From contig CAWHZY010000015.1 in assembly GCA_963833955.1 (NCBI GenBank), forward strand, positions 519,585 to 583,584: a stretch of 64,000 nucleotides of DNA, written 5' to 3'. Both the position numbers and the translations under genes were made by a program. Shown here in pieces: positions 8,509 to 16,932 of this stretch. Position 1 is the first letter of the stretch. Every line of letters begins with the position of its first letter. Below the pieces are notes generated by a model. The model was given only the letters and a program-made list of their open reading frames with translations, did not search any database and was not told the origin of the DNA. The stretch comes from Roseiarcus sp963833955. GTDB lineage: Bacteria > Pseudomonadota > Alphaproteobacteria > Rhizobiales > Beijerinckiaceae.

Positions 8509-9117
8509 TTACTGGCAGGCGTCCCAGAAGCCCTGCCGTCGGCTCGGGTCGGTGTAGTACCAGCACAGGCCCGGCCCCGGCGCGGCGCCGGCCCAAGACG
8601 AGGCGGCCGCCGCGCTGACAAAGCCAAGCGCCGCGCCGGCCGCGATGGCGCCGCCAGGCGCCCAGCCGTACCCGGGACGAGTCCAACCGCCATAATGGTA
8701 AGCGCCGCCGCGATACACGCCGCCGCGATAAGCCGCGCCACGATAGGCGCCGCCTCGGTAGGCGGCCCCGCCTCGGTACGCGCCCCCACGGTAGGCAGTC
8801 CCGCCACGATAGGCGCCCCCACGGTAGGCAGTCCCGCCACGATAGGCGCCGCCGCGATGGGCCCCCCCACGGTAAGCGCCGCCACCGCGATACGCCCCGC
8901 CGCCGCGATGCATTCCCCCGCCGCCGCGATGCGTTCCCCCGCCGCCGCGATGCACGCCGCCTCCACGACCGGCCCTCACCTGAGTGATGAAACCGTCGTC
9001 CATGTGCCCTGCGACGCTCGGCGGGGCGAAGATTTCGAAGGCCTCAGCCTCCGGCAATCCGAGGCAAAGAAGCGAAACGCCAAGACACACGTTTCTGGCC
9101 AGATGCGTCCAACGCAT
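8509..9117 (-). CDS. Secreted Tyr-Arg-Gly-Gly repeat protein (paralogue 1)
   Basis: The 202-residue product starts at ATG 9117, preceded by a strong GGGAGGAAA site; the frame is open further upstream. Layout: signal peptide (residues 1-26, ending EAEA), a short linker (GFITQVRAGRGG), then about 95 residues of tandem HRGGG and AYRGG/TAYRGG units. Next come a Trp/Tyr/Gly-rich hinge, a small Ala-rich hydrophobic segment (GGAIAAGAALGF) and the conserved C-terminus LCWYYTD followed by RQGFWDACQ. The repeat DNA includes near-identical 30-base units around 8788-8847. Function is unknown. The low-complexity section suggests cell-envelope or metal contact. A paralogue lies at 11072 beyond a SulP transporter. 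Confidence 0.8.
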   Translation of the reverse strand: MRWTHLARNVCLGVSLLCLGLPEAEAFEIFAPPSVAGHMDDGFITQVRAGRGGGVHRGGGGTHRGGGGMHRGGGAYRGGGAYRGGAHRGGAYRGGTAYRGGAYRGGTAYRGGAYRGGAAYRGGAYRGAAYRGGVYRGGAYHYGGWTRPGYGWAPGGAIAAGAALGFVSAAAASSWAGAAPGPGLCWYYTDPSRRQGFWDACQ

Positions 9118-9268
9118 AGGTTTCCTCCCTCGTCTTCTCTGGCCAACCGTTCGCGGATTGGAGATTCCAGTATCCGCATGACTCGGTCGCTCGACCTGAC
9201 GATGATATCCTACGTCAGCCGCGACGGCTTTCCAATAGCGGCGCCAGGACTCGAGGCCAGGCAGCCAA

Positions 9269-11005
9269 GTGAGCAATCCCACTTCGAGCGCTGCGAAGGA
9301 AACAAGCTGGCTCAGGTGGTTGCCGGGCCTGGCTACGTTGCGAAGCTACAAATCGGCTTGGCTGACGCACGACTTGGTCGCTGGAATCGTGCTGACAACG
9401 ATGCTCGCGCCAGTCGGCATCGCCTACGCGGTCGCGTCGGGCGTCGGCCCGATCTATGGCCTCTACGCAACAATCGCTTGTTTGCTGGCCTACGCGGTTT
9501 TCGGGCCCAGTCGGATCTTGGTGCTCGGACCGGACTCCTCGCTGGCGGCCGTTATATTCGGGGTCGTTGCGCCGCTATCGGGCGGCGATCCGCATCGCGC
9601 GATCGCGATCGCCGGCGTGATGGCGCTTGTCTCAGGGGCGATCCTTATCGTCGCCGGGATTGCTCGGCTCGGTTTCGTAACCGAGCTTTTGTCGAAGCCG
9701 ATCCGCTACGGCTACATGAACGGAATCGCGCTGACCGTGGTGATCAGTCAGCTCCCCAAACTGCTCGGGTTTAAGATCAGCAGCGCCGGACCTTTGAGGG
9801 ACTTTTGGGCAATCGCTGGCGCGATCGCAAGCGGGAAGGTTAATTGGGTTGAGTTCGCGCTCGGAGCCGCCACCCTTGCAGTGATTTTGCTCGTGAAGAG
9901 TCGCAAGCGTTTTCCCGGCATCCTCGTCGCCATGATTGCTGCGACAGCCGTCACCTCCTTCTTCAACTTGGGAGAGAGCGCGAATATTTCAGTGCTCGGT
10001 TCGCTTCCCCGCGGCCTGCCCGCGTTTTCAATTCCCTGGATTCCATCCGCCGACGTGGTTCCAGTTATCATTGGCGGCTTTGCTGTCTCCTTGGTGTCGT
10101 TCGCCGACACCAGCGTCCTTTCCCGCACCTACGCCGCTCGCACAGGCACGCGAGTCGATCCCAATCAAGAAATGGTGGGACTCGGCGCGGCCAATCTCGC
10201 CGCCGGATTGTTCCAGGGCTTCCCGGTGAGCAGCAGCTCATCGCGCACTCCGGTTGCTGAAGCCGCCGGCTCGAGGACTCAACTGACCGGCGTGGTCGGC
10301 GCGCTCTTGGTCGCCCTTCTTCTGTTAGCGGCGCCGGATCTTCTCAAGAATGTCCCCACCGCCGCGCTGGCCGCAGTCGTCATCTCGTCGGCGATTGGCC
10401 TGTTCGAGGTCAATGACCTCAAGCGGCTTTTCAAAATTCAACAATGGGAGTTTTGGCTGTCGATGGTGTGCTTCGCGGGCGTTGCCGTCTTTGGCGCCAT
10501 CGAGGGCGTCGGCATCGCAGTTGTGATCGCAGTGCTCGAGTTTCTCTGGGACGGCTGGCGTCCGCACTCCGCGGTGTTGGGACGGGTCGAGGGCGTTAGG
10601 GGATACCATGACATCACGCGCTATCCCGATGCGCGCCAGCTGCCTGGGCTGGTGTTGTTCCGATGGGACGCACCGCTATTTTTCGCCAACGCGGAACTGT
10701 TTAAGGACGGCGCGCTCGACGCTGTGGCGCGGGCTCCTACTCCGGTCCAATGGCTGGTTGTGGCGGCGGAGCCCGTCACAAGCGTCGACGTCACCGCGGC
10801 GGACGCGCTCGCGGAATTGAATGAAACACTCCGGCATGCCCAGACAAAGCTATGCTTTGCCGAACTCAAAGATCCTGTGAAGGACAAATTGAAGCGCTTC
10901 GGACTGTTCGATCAGATTGGCGAAGAGTCCTTCTTCGCGACCGTTGGCGAAGCCGTGGACGAATATGAAGCGGATAGACCGGCCGCCCCGAAGTTTCGCG
11001 AATAA
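9269..11005 (+). CDS. SulP/SLC26-family anion transporter with STAS domain
   Basis: This 578-residue inner-membrane transporter starts at GTG 9269 with a weak ribosome site. The SulP transmembrane domain fills about residues 15-420, starting at WLRWLPGLATLRSYK and including APVGIAYAVASGVGPIYGLYA and GPSRILVLGPDSSLAAV. A cytoplasmic STAS domain follows from about 450 (LFRWDAPLFFANAELF). Family members move sulfate, bicarbonate or other anions with H+ or Na+; the substrate is not evident here. It is divergent from one Tyr-Arg-Gly-Gly gene and convergent with its paralogue, so the three may be a functional unit. Confidence 0.92.
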   Translation: MSNPTSSAAKETSWLRWLPGLATLRSYKSAWLTHDLVAGIVLTTMLAPVGIAYAVASGVGPIYGLYATIACLLAYAVFGPSRILVLGPDSSLAAVIFGVVAPLSGGDPHRAIAIAGVMALVSGAILIVAGIARLGFVTELLSKPIRYGYMNGIALTVVISQLPKLLGFKISSAGPLRDFWAIAGAIASGKVNWVEFALGAATLAVILLVKSRKRFPGILVAMIAATAVTSFFNLGESANISVLGSLPRGLPAFSIPWIPSADVVPVIIGGFAVSLVSFADTSVLSRTYAARTGTRVDPNQEMVGLGAANLAAGLFQGFPVSSSSSRTPVAEAAGSRTQLTGVVGALLVALLLLAAPDLLKNVPTAALAAVVISSAIGLFEVNDLKRLFKIQQWEFWLSMVCFAGVAVFGAIEGVGIAVVIAVLEFLWDGWRPHSAVLGRVEGVRGYHDITRYPDARQLPGLVLFRWDAPLFFANAELFKDGALDAVARAPTPVQWLVVAAEPVTSVDVTAADALAELNETLRHAQTKLCFAELKDPVKDKLKRFGLFDQIGEESFFATVGEAVDEYEADRPAAPKFRE

Positions 11006-11071
11006 GGATGATTTCGGTAAGGCGACGCGGCCGAAGCATAGAAGCCTCGGCCGGTCCACATAGTCCTTCGC

Positions 11072-11560
11072 CTACTGGCAGGCGTCCCAGAACCCCTGCC
11101 GATAGCTCGGGTCGGTGTAGTACCAGCACAGTCCCGGCGCGGGCGGCTGGCCCGCGTAGGCAATGGCCGCGCCGGTGGCCAAGACGCCGATCGCAGCGCC
11201 GGCTGCGATCGCGCCGCCCGGTCCCCAGCGATACCAGCCGGGGCGCGCCCAGCCGCCGTAGCCGCCACGGTAGACGCCCCCATAGGCGCCGCCGCGATAG
11301 ACGCCGCCACGATAGACTCCGCCCCGGTAGGCGCCGCCACGATAGCCGCCAACGGCGGTTCCGCCGCGATGGTAGACGCCGCCGCGTGGGCCCACAGCGG
11401 TCGCGCCGCGATGCGCGATATAGGCTTTCGAGATCATGCCCTCGCTCAATTGCGCCGTCGGGTTCGAGCCCTGCATTTCAATGGCGCCGGCTGGCGGCGC
11501 GCTAAAACCTAAAAGCGCGATCGCCACGCAGGCGCTTTTGAGCAAACTCGACCGAATCAT
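11072..11560 (-). CDS. Secreted Tyr-Arg-Gly-Gly repeat protein (paralogue 2)
   Basis: The 162-residue product starts at ATG 11560, preceded by AAGGAGGAAAGC, a near-ideal ribosome site. It has the same order of parts as the 8509 protein: a signal peptide ending PPAGA, a linker (MISKAYIAHRGATA), a shorter run of YRGGVYRGGAY units, a Trp-rich hinge, GGAIAAGAAIGVLATGAA, and an almost identical C-terminus (LCWYYTDPSYRQGFWDACQ). The conserved Cys, Trp and aromatic cluster at the end implies selection on that segment, while the repeat count varies. It lies convergent with the SulP gene. Function is unknown. Confidence 0.8.
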   Translation of the reverse strand: MIRSSLLKSACVAIALLGFSAPPAGAIEMQGSNPTAQLSEGMISKAYIAHRGATAVGPRGGVYHRGGTAVGGYRGGAYRGGVYRGGVYRGGAYGGVYRGGYGGWARPGWYRWGPGGAIAAGAAIGVLATGAAIAYAGQPPAPGLCWYYTDPSYRQGFWDACQ

Positions 11561-11746
11561 GCTTTCCTCCTTGCGTAGGCCAATCGGTTGCGCCGCCTTA
11601 TCGCACAAAGCGGCGAGGCGAAAGACCCGGATGCTGCGGACTGCGCAGGCCCGCACTGCCGCGCCGCCGATTCCCCCGGAATGTCGTGGTCGAGAAAGCA
11701 GGCGTCGCCGATCTACCGCGGCGCCCGACGGTCCGGCGTTGGGCTT

Positions 11747-12637
11747 TCAGACCGGCAAGCGTTCGAGATCGGCGATCAACCCAGGTCCGGTCGGCCGCCA
11801 TCCGAGCTTTTTCTGCGTTAGCTCGCTGGACGCGGGCATGTCGCGCGCGGCCAAATGGGCAAGCCAGCCGAAATAGGCTCCCGCCTCCTCCATCGGGATG
11901 GATTTGACCGGCATCTTCAGGCGTCGACCAATGGTCTCCGCAATATTGCGCGCCGGCACGCCTTCCTCCCCGACCGCGTTATAGATCGCGCCCCGCTCCG
12001 ACTTTTCGATCGCCAGCCGGTAGAGGCGAGCGACATCGGATATATGCGCCGCCGGCCAGCGGTTACGCCCCTCGCCGACATAGGCGATAGCGCCCTTTTC
12101 CCGTGCGATCGCGATCCAAGGGCTGATGAGTCCCTGCCGCTCCGGATCGTGGACCTGGGGCAGGCGAACGACGGATGCGCTCACTCCATGCGTCGCGGCC
12201 GCGGCTGCGGTCGCCTCCTCGGACGCCGCGCGGGGGAACTCGCTGGCGGTGATCGCGGGAGCGTCCTCCCTCGCGAGCTCACCGGGCGCGACTTTGGCGA
12301 TCGCGGTCCCGGAAGTCACGATCAAGGGTCGGTCGGAGCCCGCGAGAGCCGAGCCGAGCGCCTCGATGACGCGTCGATCGGTTTCGCAATTCGCCGCGAA
12401 CTGCGAAAAATCGTGGTTGAAGGCGAGGTGGATGATTCCGTCCGAGCGGGCGGCGCCGTGCTTCAGGCTATCTGGATCATCGATCGATCCGCGATAGACC
12501 TCGGCCCCGGCAGCGGCCAGGGCCGGCGCCTTGTCGTCCGAGCGATAGACGCCGATCACCTGATGGCCCGCCGCGACCAATTCCTTGACGACGGCCGAGC
12601 CGATAAATCCGGTCGCGCCAGTGACAAATACACGCAT
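11747..12637 (-). CDS. NAD-dependent epimerase/dehydratase-like SDR (downstream paralogue)
   Basis: This 296-residue extended SDR has the nucleotide-binding motif VFVTGATGFIGSAVV at its N-terminus, with start ATG 12637. An acidic residue closes the Rossmann motif and IIHLAF follows near residue 75, as in atypical SDRs related to DUF1731 or flavin-reductase-like members. The sequence does not show the classical Tyr-x3-Lys clearly. It is closely similar to the gene immediately upstream on the same strand, so the two are a tandem duplication. Both lie divergent from an MmyB-type regulator. Confidence 0.85.
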   Translation of the reverse strand: MRVFVTGATGFIGSAVVKELVAAGHQVIGVYRSDDKAPALAAAGAEVYRGSIDDPDSLKHGAARSDGIIHLAFNHDFSQFAANCETDRRVIEALGSALAGSDRPLIVTSGTAIAKVAPGELAREDAPAITASEFPRAASEEATAAAAATHGVSASVVRLPQVHDPERQGLISPWIAIAREKGAIAYVGEGRNRWPAAHISDVARLYRLAIEKSERGAIYNAVGEEGVPARNIAETIGRRLKMPVKSIPMEEAGAYFGWLAHLAARDMPASSELTQKKLGWRPTGPGLIADLERLPV

Positions 12638-13653
12638 GAGCAAACCTCTATGTTTGTCGGATGATTGGGGATCGTCGTTACGCTGCGGCGGCGAGACCGA
12701 TCGGAGCCAAAATAATGAGCGTCCATGTCGGCGAGCAGGCCGGGATGCTCGGGTCGCCAACCCAGCGCATTCCGGGTCCATTCGCTGGACGCCGGATTAT
12801 CGAGACCGACGAAATTGCCGATGATTCCGAAATGCTTGCCGGCCTTCGCCGCTGGAATGCCGACAGTCGGGACGTTCAGCTTGGTCGAAATCAGCGATGC
12901 GATCTCGCGGAACGGGATTCCGACGTCATCGACGCCGTGGAATTTCGCGCCCGCTTCCCCTTTTTCGAGCGCGAGACGAAAGAGGCGCGCCACGTCGGAC
13001 ACATGCGCCGCCGGCCATCGGTTTGAGCCGTCGCCGATGTAGGGCGAAACGCCTTTCTTGCGCGCTGCTGCGATGATCCGGGACATGAAACCGTGCTCGC
13101 CTGCGCCATGCACGGTCGGTGGCAGCCGCACGATCGAGGAACGGACGCCGCGGGCAATCAGGTCCAGCGCCGCCGTCTCGGAGAACGCCCGGTTGGGACC
13201 GCTCGGCACATGGTTGTCGCGTTCGGTCGAAACCTTGCCCTGCGGCAGGGCGAGCACTCCGGACGCCACGACCAGAGGGCGCTTTGAGCTTTCGAGACCG
13301 GCGCCCAAAGCCCGGATGGCGCCCGATTCCGTTTCCGCAAGGATACTCAGAAAGCTCTGGACGATCCCGCCGTTCAGGAGCCCGGCGAACAGCCGGAGGC
13401 GGGTCGGCAAACTCATGTTCGACAACCCGTGGATGAAGGCCAGGTGGATCACGCCGTCCGAGTCGGCCGCGCCCTCGCGCAGCAGGGCATGGTCATGAAG
13501 CCTTCCCACCCGCGCCTCGGCGCCGATCGCCCGCAGTTTGCGCGCGCCGTCCGGCGTTGTGGTCAATCCCGTGACCTTATGTCCTGACGACAGCATATCC
13601 TTGACGACGGCCGAGCCGATCCAGCCTGTCGCGCCCGTGACGAAAACACGCAT
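12556..13653 (-). CDS. NAD-dependent epimerase/dehydratase-like SDR (upstream paralogue) with aberrant tail
   Basis: The 365-residue product begins at ATG 13653 with VFVTGATGWIGSAVV. It is paralogous to the next gene through LGWRPEHPGLLADMD. Beyond that point about 40 extra residues (GSDRSRRRSVTTI onward) are unlike the paralogue. They are encoded by the spacer and by the start of the downstream gene in another frame, giving an 82-base same-strand overlap. A lost stop or late frameshift is the simple explanation. It also carries an insertion (RLRLFAGLLNGG) missing from its partner. Confidence 0.85.
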   Translation of the reverse strand: MRVFVTGATGWIGSAVVKDMLSSGHKVTGLTTTPDGARKLRAIGAEARVGRLHDHALLREGAADSDGVIHLAFIHGLSNMSLPTRLRLFAGLLNGGIVQSFLSILAETESGAIRALGAGLESSKRPLVVASGVLALPQGKVSTERDNHVPSGPNRAFSETAALDLIARGVRSSIVRLPPTVHGAGEHGFMSRIIAAARKKGVSPYIGDGSNRWPAAHVSDVARLFRLALEKGEAGAKFHGVDDVGIPFREIASLISTKLNVPTVGIPAAKAGKHFGIIGNFVGLDNPASSEWTRNALGWRPEHPGLLADMDAHYFGSDRSRRRSVTTIPNHPTNIEVCSCVYLSLARPDLSARPSSRNWSRRAIR

Positions 13654-13731
13654 GAGCAGTCTCCATATTCGTTGGAGACAAACCTGGGCTAGTCAGCTAT
13701 TGTAGTAAAGTAGTGAGCTTATCATATTATA
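13654..13731. promoter_or_regulatory. Divergent control region between the SDR pair and MmyB-type regulator
   Basis: Only 78 bases separate two divergent starts. The part next to the regulator is AT-rich and carries the imperfect inverted repeat AGCTA...TGAGCT around 13696-13719. A TATAAT at 13728-13733 overlaps the annotated regulator start. If it is the -10 element, translation may begin at the second ATG (13744) on an almost leaderless message. MmyB-type regulators often repress a divergent oxidoreductase, so this is the expected operator site. Confidence 0.45.
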
Positions 13732-14568
13732 ATGGCTAACAGGATGGATGAACCCGTCGCGCGCGAGAACCGGCTCGCCTCCTATCTGAAGGACCGGCGC
13801 ACGAAGCTCGATCCGGCCGCCTTCGGCTTTGCCCCGGAGCGGCGGCGCACGCCGGGGCTGCGTCGCGAGGAAGTGGCGCAGCGGGCCAACATCAGCCCCA
13901 CCTGGTATACATGGCTCGAGCAGGGGCGGGGCGGAGCGCCCTCGGCGGACGTGCTCAATCGGATCTCCCGCGCCCTCATGCTCACCGAGGTCGAGCGCGA
14001 GCATCTTTTCCTGCTTGGCCTCGGCCGGCCGCCTGAAGCCCGCTACCTCGACAGCGGCGGCGTCACGCCGCGCCTGCAGCGCGTTCTCGACGCTCTGGAC
14101 CCGAGCCCCGCCCTCATCAGAAACGCGAAATATGACGTCGTCGCCTGGAACCGGGCGGCGACCGTGATGCTCGTGGACTACGGATCGCTGCCGCCGGACG
14201 AGCGTAACATTTTACGCTTCATCTTTCTCGACCCGCGCGCCCGCGCGGCGCAATACGATTGGGAGAGCGTGGCGCGGTTCGTGCTGGGCGCGTTCAGGGT
14301 GGACGCCGCGCGAGCCGGCGCCGAAGCGGAGGTCGAACCTCTGGTCGAAGACCTCTGCCGGCTCAGTCCCGAGTTCAGGGCGATGTGGCGTGAGAACGAC
14401 GTTCGCGGCCACCACGGCGAGGGGGTCAAGCACATACGACACCCGGCGCTCGGTCCGCTCGCCTTCGAATATTCCGCCTTCGCGGTCGATGGGCGAACGG
14501 ATCTCACCATGGTGGTTTACAATCCAGCCACGAAAGAAGACGCCGAACGGATCAAGTCATTGCTTTGA
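13732..14568 (+). CDS. XRE-family regulator with MmyB-like ligand domain
   Basis: This cytoplasmic repressor-type protein has 278 residues. An N-terminal helix-turn-helix occupies about residues 13-85, with the family hallmarks RRTPGLRREEVAQRANIS and YTWLEQGR. A C-terminal MmyB-like PAS fold follows from about 105 (ALIRNAKYDVVAWNRAA), thought to bind a fatty-acid-like ligand. The start may be ATG 13732 or ATG 13744. It lies divergent from two SDR genes and probably controls them. Neighbours downstream are unrelated. Confidence 0.92.
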   Translation: MANRMDEPVARENRLASYLKDRRTKLDPAAFGFAPERRRTPGLRREEVAQRANISPTWYTWLEQGRGGAPSADVLNRISRALMLTEVEREHLFLLGLGRPPEARYLDSGGVTPRLQRVLDALDPSPALIRNAKYDVVAWNRAATVMLVDYGSLPPDERNILRFIFLDPRARAAQYDWESVARFVLGAFRVDAARAGAEAEVEPLVEDLCRLSPEFRAMWRENDVRGHHGEGVKHIRHPALGPLAFEYSAFAVDGRTDLTMVVYNPATKEDAERIKSLL

Positions 14569-14598
14569 CTGACGGCTCGCGAGACCTCGGGGTGACGC

Positions 14599-14634
14599 TC
14601 ATGGGCAAGCGTCCCAGAAGCCCTGCGGGTCGGG
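14599..14634 (-). pseudogene. Remnant 3' end of a third Tyr-Arg-Gly-Gly protein gene
   Basis: Read on the minus strand this short stretch encodes DPQGFWDACP and a stop. It closely matches the terminal DPSxRQGFWDACQ of the genes at 8509 and 11072. Nothing of the rest of the gene remains. It is joined directly to a truncated copy of the dispersed palindromic element, so a rearrangement at the repeat probably removed the gene. Confidence 0.65.
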
Positions 14635-14712
14635 CCGAAGCGCGAATGCGCGCCCCAAGCCGTTGCGCGGGTTTGAGCGCGATCAGTCGCGCTCAAGTAG
14701 AATTGGTATAAG
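14633..14712 (+). repeat. Dispersed palindromic element, copy B (left part missing)
   Basis: This copy retains the modules from GGCCGAAG through the hairpin TTGAGCGCGA/TCGCGCTCAA to GGTATAAG. The left palindrome is absent and is replaced by the 3' remnant of a Tyr-Arg-Gly-Gly gene. Confidence 0.8.
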
Positions 14713-14836
14713 CGGTCCTCGTCGTTTCCGGCCTGGGACGCGAGGTTGATTCATCGGGGGCGAGTTCCCGGCCGCCTGAAACCATTCCGGCGCCGCTCGC
14801 GTAACTGATCAGGCAACGCAAAATCGGGAGACGAGC

Positions 14837-15226
14837 ATGCAGAGCAGAAGAGCGTTTTTGGCCCTTGCCGGGGCCGCATCGATCGCGTTCGCCGTTCCGG
14901 CGAGGGCGTTCGAGATTCAGCCCTACGATCCGACCGCCGTGCAGAAGGCGATCGCCTCCGGCAAGCCCGTCGTCGTCCACGTCGCCGCCTGGTGGTGTCT
15001 GCAATGCCATGCGCAGACAATGATCCTCGATAGCCTGAAGAAGGATGCCGCCTATGACGGGGTGAGCGTCTTCCGCGTCGACTATGACAAACAGAAGGAC
15101 GTCGTAAGCAAGCTCGACTGTCCCCGCGCCACGCTGATCGCCTACAAGGGCGGCAAGGAAGTCGCGCGCATGTCCTGGGAGATGTCGCAAGAGGCGGTCG
15201 TCAAGGTCCTCAAGGCGGCGATGTGA
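14837..15226 (+). CDS. Exported thioredoxin-like protein
   Basis: This 129-residue protein has a signal peptide with a twin-arginine-like start (QSRRAFLALAG) and cleavage after PARA. A thioredoxin fold follows, with active site WWCLQC (Cys54 and Cys57) and the cis-Pro region DCPRATLIAYKGGK. It should act in periplasmic disulfide reduction. Its stop overlaps the GTG start of the CcdA-like membrane protein next door, which would supply it with electrons from cytoplasmic thioredoxin. The pair resembles the two halves of DsbD encoded separately. Confidence 0.88.
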   Translation: MQSRRAFLALAGAASIAFAVPARAFEIQPYDPTAVQKAIASGKPVVVHVAAWWCLQCHAQTMILDSLKKDAAYDGVSVFRVDYDKQKDVVSKLDCPRATLIAYKGGKEVARMSWEMSQEAVVKVLKAAM

Positions 15227-15939
15227 ACCTCATCCTCAACCTGCCGCTCGCCTTTGCGGCGGGAATGCTGACGATCCTCAGCCCCTGCGTGCTGCCGCTC
15301 GCGCCGGTCGTGGTTGCGAGCGCCCGCGCAAAAGACCCGCGCGGTCCGATCGCGCTCGGGCTTGGGCTGGCGGCGACGTTCGGGGTCATCGGCGGCGTTC
15401 TCGCCTCTTTTGGCGTCGAGTTCGGCGATTGGGAGTGGGCGCGAACGGCGTCCGCGGTCATCATGATCGCCATTGGCGCGGCGCTGATGGTTCCGGCGAT
15501 CGGCGACGCGATCGAACTCAGGCTCGGTTTTGCCGGCCGCGCCGCCGGCGCCTTAGGCGAGCGGCTGCCGAATGCGGGGCTCGCCGGGCAGGCGGCGGCC
15601 GGAGTCGTGCTCGCTTTCGCCTGGGCGCCCTGCGCCGGCCCGATCCTCGGCGCCGCGTTGCTGCTCGCCGCCAAGGGCGGTTCGGTGGCCGCGGCGATGG
15701 CGACGATGGCGGCCTACGCGCTCGGCGCGGCGGGCGCGCTCATAGCCGCCGGCTACGCGCTCGGCCGCGTCGCGTCGCGGGCCCGCTTCGCCTGGGCCGG
15801 CGCGGGCGGCAGGGTCGCGCTCGGCGCGGCGTTTGCGCTCATCGGCGCGACCGTGTTGACCGGCCTCGACCACCAGATCGAGGCGGTTCTCGTCGCGGCG
15901 ATGCCGGACTGGCTGACCACGTTCGCGACCTCGCTCTGA
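15223..15939 (+). CDS. CcdA/DsbD-type transmembrane electron-transfer protein
   Basis: This 238-residue polytopic protein starts at GTG 15223 (ATGTGA overlap with the previous gene). The two redox Cys segments typical of CcdA are visible: SPCVLPLAPVVV near residue 20 and APCAGPILG near residue 130, each starting a hydrophobic helix. It should pass reducing equivalents from cytoplasmic thioredoxin to the exported thioredoxin-like partner. Which final substrate they serve (cytochrome c maturation or a peroxidase) is not shown by the context. Confidence 0.88.
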   Translation: MNLILNLPLAFAAGMLTILSPCVLPLAPVVVASARAKDPRGPIALGLGLAATFGVIGGVLASFGVEFGDWEWARTASAVIMIAIGAALMVPAIGDAIELRLGFAGRAAGALGERLPNAGLAGQAAAGVVLAFAWAPCAGPILGAALLLAAKGGSVAAAMATMAAYALGAAGALIAAGYALGRVASRARFAWAGAGGRVALGAAFALIGATVLTGLDHQIEAVLVAAMPDWLTTFATSL

Positions 15940-16003
15940 CGCCACGGCTTCGCGCCGCGCTTCCCCTGCGGTAAGCTCCTTTGTCAGATTGGCGGGAGCG
16001 CCC

Positions 16004-16804
16004 ATGCGGGATGGTGAAGCCGGCGGCGGCGCCGAGCTCAGGCGTTTTTCGTCGGACGGCGTCGACATCGCCTTCATCGACGTGAAGCCGCAGGGGCAAG
16101 ACCTTGGCGAGCCGATCCTGCTCGTTCATGGCTTCGCCTCCAACCATCGCATGAACTGGGTCGGCCCGCGTTGGCTCGACACGCTCTCCGGCGATGGGCG
16201 CCGGGTCATCGCGTTCGACAATCGCGGCCACGGGCACAGCGAAAAGCTCTACGCTCCAGCCGACTATCGCCTCGATCTGATGATTCGGGACGCCGTGAAC
16301 CTGCTCGCCCATCTGGGCGTCGAGCGCGCCGACGTGATGGGTTATTCGATGGGCGCGCGGATCGCGAGCTTCCTCGCCCTTGGCCAGCCGAGCCTGGTGC
16401 GCTCGCTGGTCCTCGGCGGCCTCGGCGATCGGCTGGTGCGCGACGGGGGATTGCCCGAGACGATCGCCGAAGCCCTGGAGGCGCCGTCGCTCGACAGCCT
16501 TGCCGATCCGACGCAGCGCCTGTTCCGCGGCTTCGCCGAGCAGACGAAGAGCGACCGCGCCGCGCTCGCCGCCTGCGTCCGCGGTTCGCGCAGGAGGCTG
16601 ACGCTGGACGAGGCGGCGGGCATAAATCAGCCGACTCTGGTCGCGGTCGGCGAGCGGGATGCGCTTGCCGGCGACCCCTCGAAGCTCGTCGCCCTGTTGC
16701 CGCGGTCGGAGGCGCTTTCGATCCCCGGCCGCGATCACAATCTCGCGGTTGGCGACAAAGTGTTCAAGGCGGCGGTGCTTGCGTTTCTCGCCCGCCGGGC
16801 GTGA
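16004..16804 (+). CDS. Alpha/beta hydrolase
   Basis: This predicted cytoplasmic serine hydrolase has 266 residues from ATG 16004; a TTG at 15989 is also in frame. The oxyanion-hole motif LLVHGFASNHR is near residue 44 and FDNRGHGHSEK follows. The nucleophile is Ser in GYSMGA, the acid is probably Asp in VAVGERDAL, and the His is in GRDHNL near the C-terminus. The triad is therefore complete. The substrate is unknown; related proteins include haloperoxidase-like and enol-lactonase-like enzymes. Confidence 0.88.
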   Translation: MRDGEAGGGAELRRFSSDGVDIAFIDVKPQGQDLGEPILLVHGFASNHRMNWVGPRWLDTLSGDGRRVIAFDNRGHGHSEKLYAPADYRLDLMIRDAVNLLAHLGVERADVMGYSMGARIASFLALGQPSLVRSLVLGGLGDRLVRDGGLPETIAEALEAPSLDSLADPTQRLFRGFAEQTKSDRAALAACVRGSRRRLTLDEAAGINQPTLVAVGERDALAGDPSKLVALLPRSEALSIPGRDHNLAVGDKVFKAAVLAFLARRA

Positions 16805-16932
16805 GCCCGCCGCGGTTCTGCGCCATCGACTAAAGTCCTAATAACAAAGCAGGTGACAAGCGAGCCCGAAACGTCAAGACTGCGGCCAATGGCTGGCCTG
16901 ACGGGCTAGACGACAACGGGGACGGAGAGTTC

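Noticed and set aside
8700..8960. Regularly spaced repeats suggesting a CRISPR array
   Set aside because: The repeats are in frame, encode AYRGG units and have no unique spacers; this is a coding repeat.
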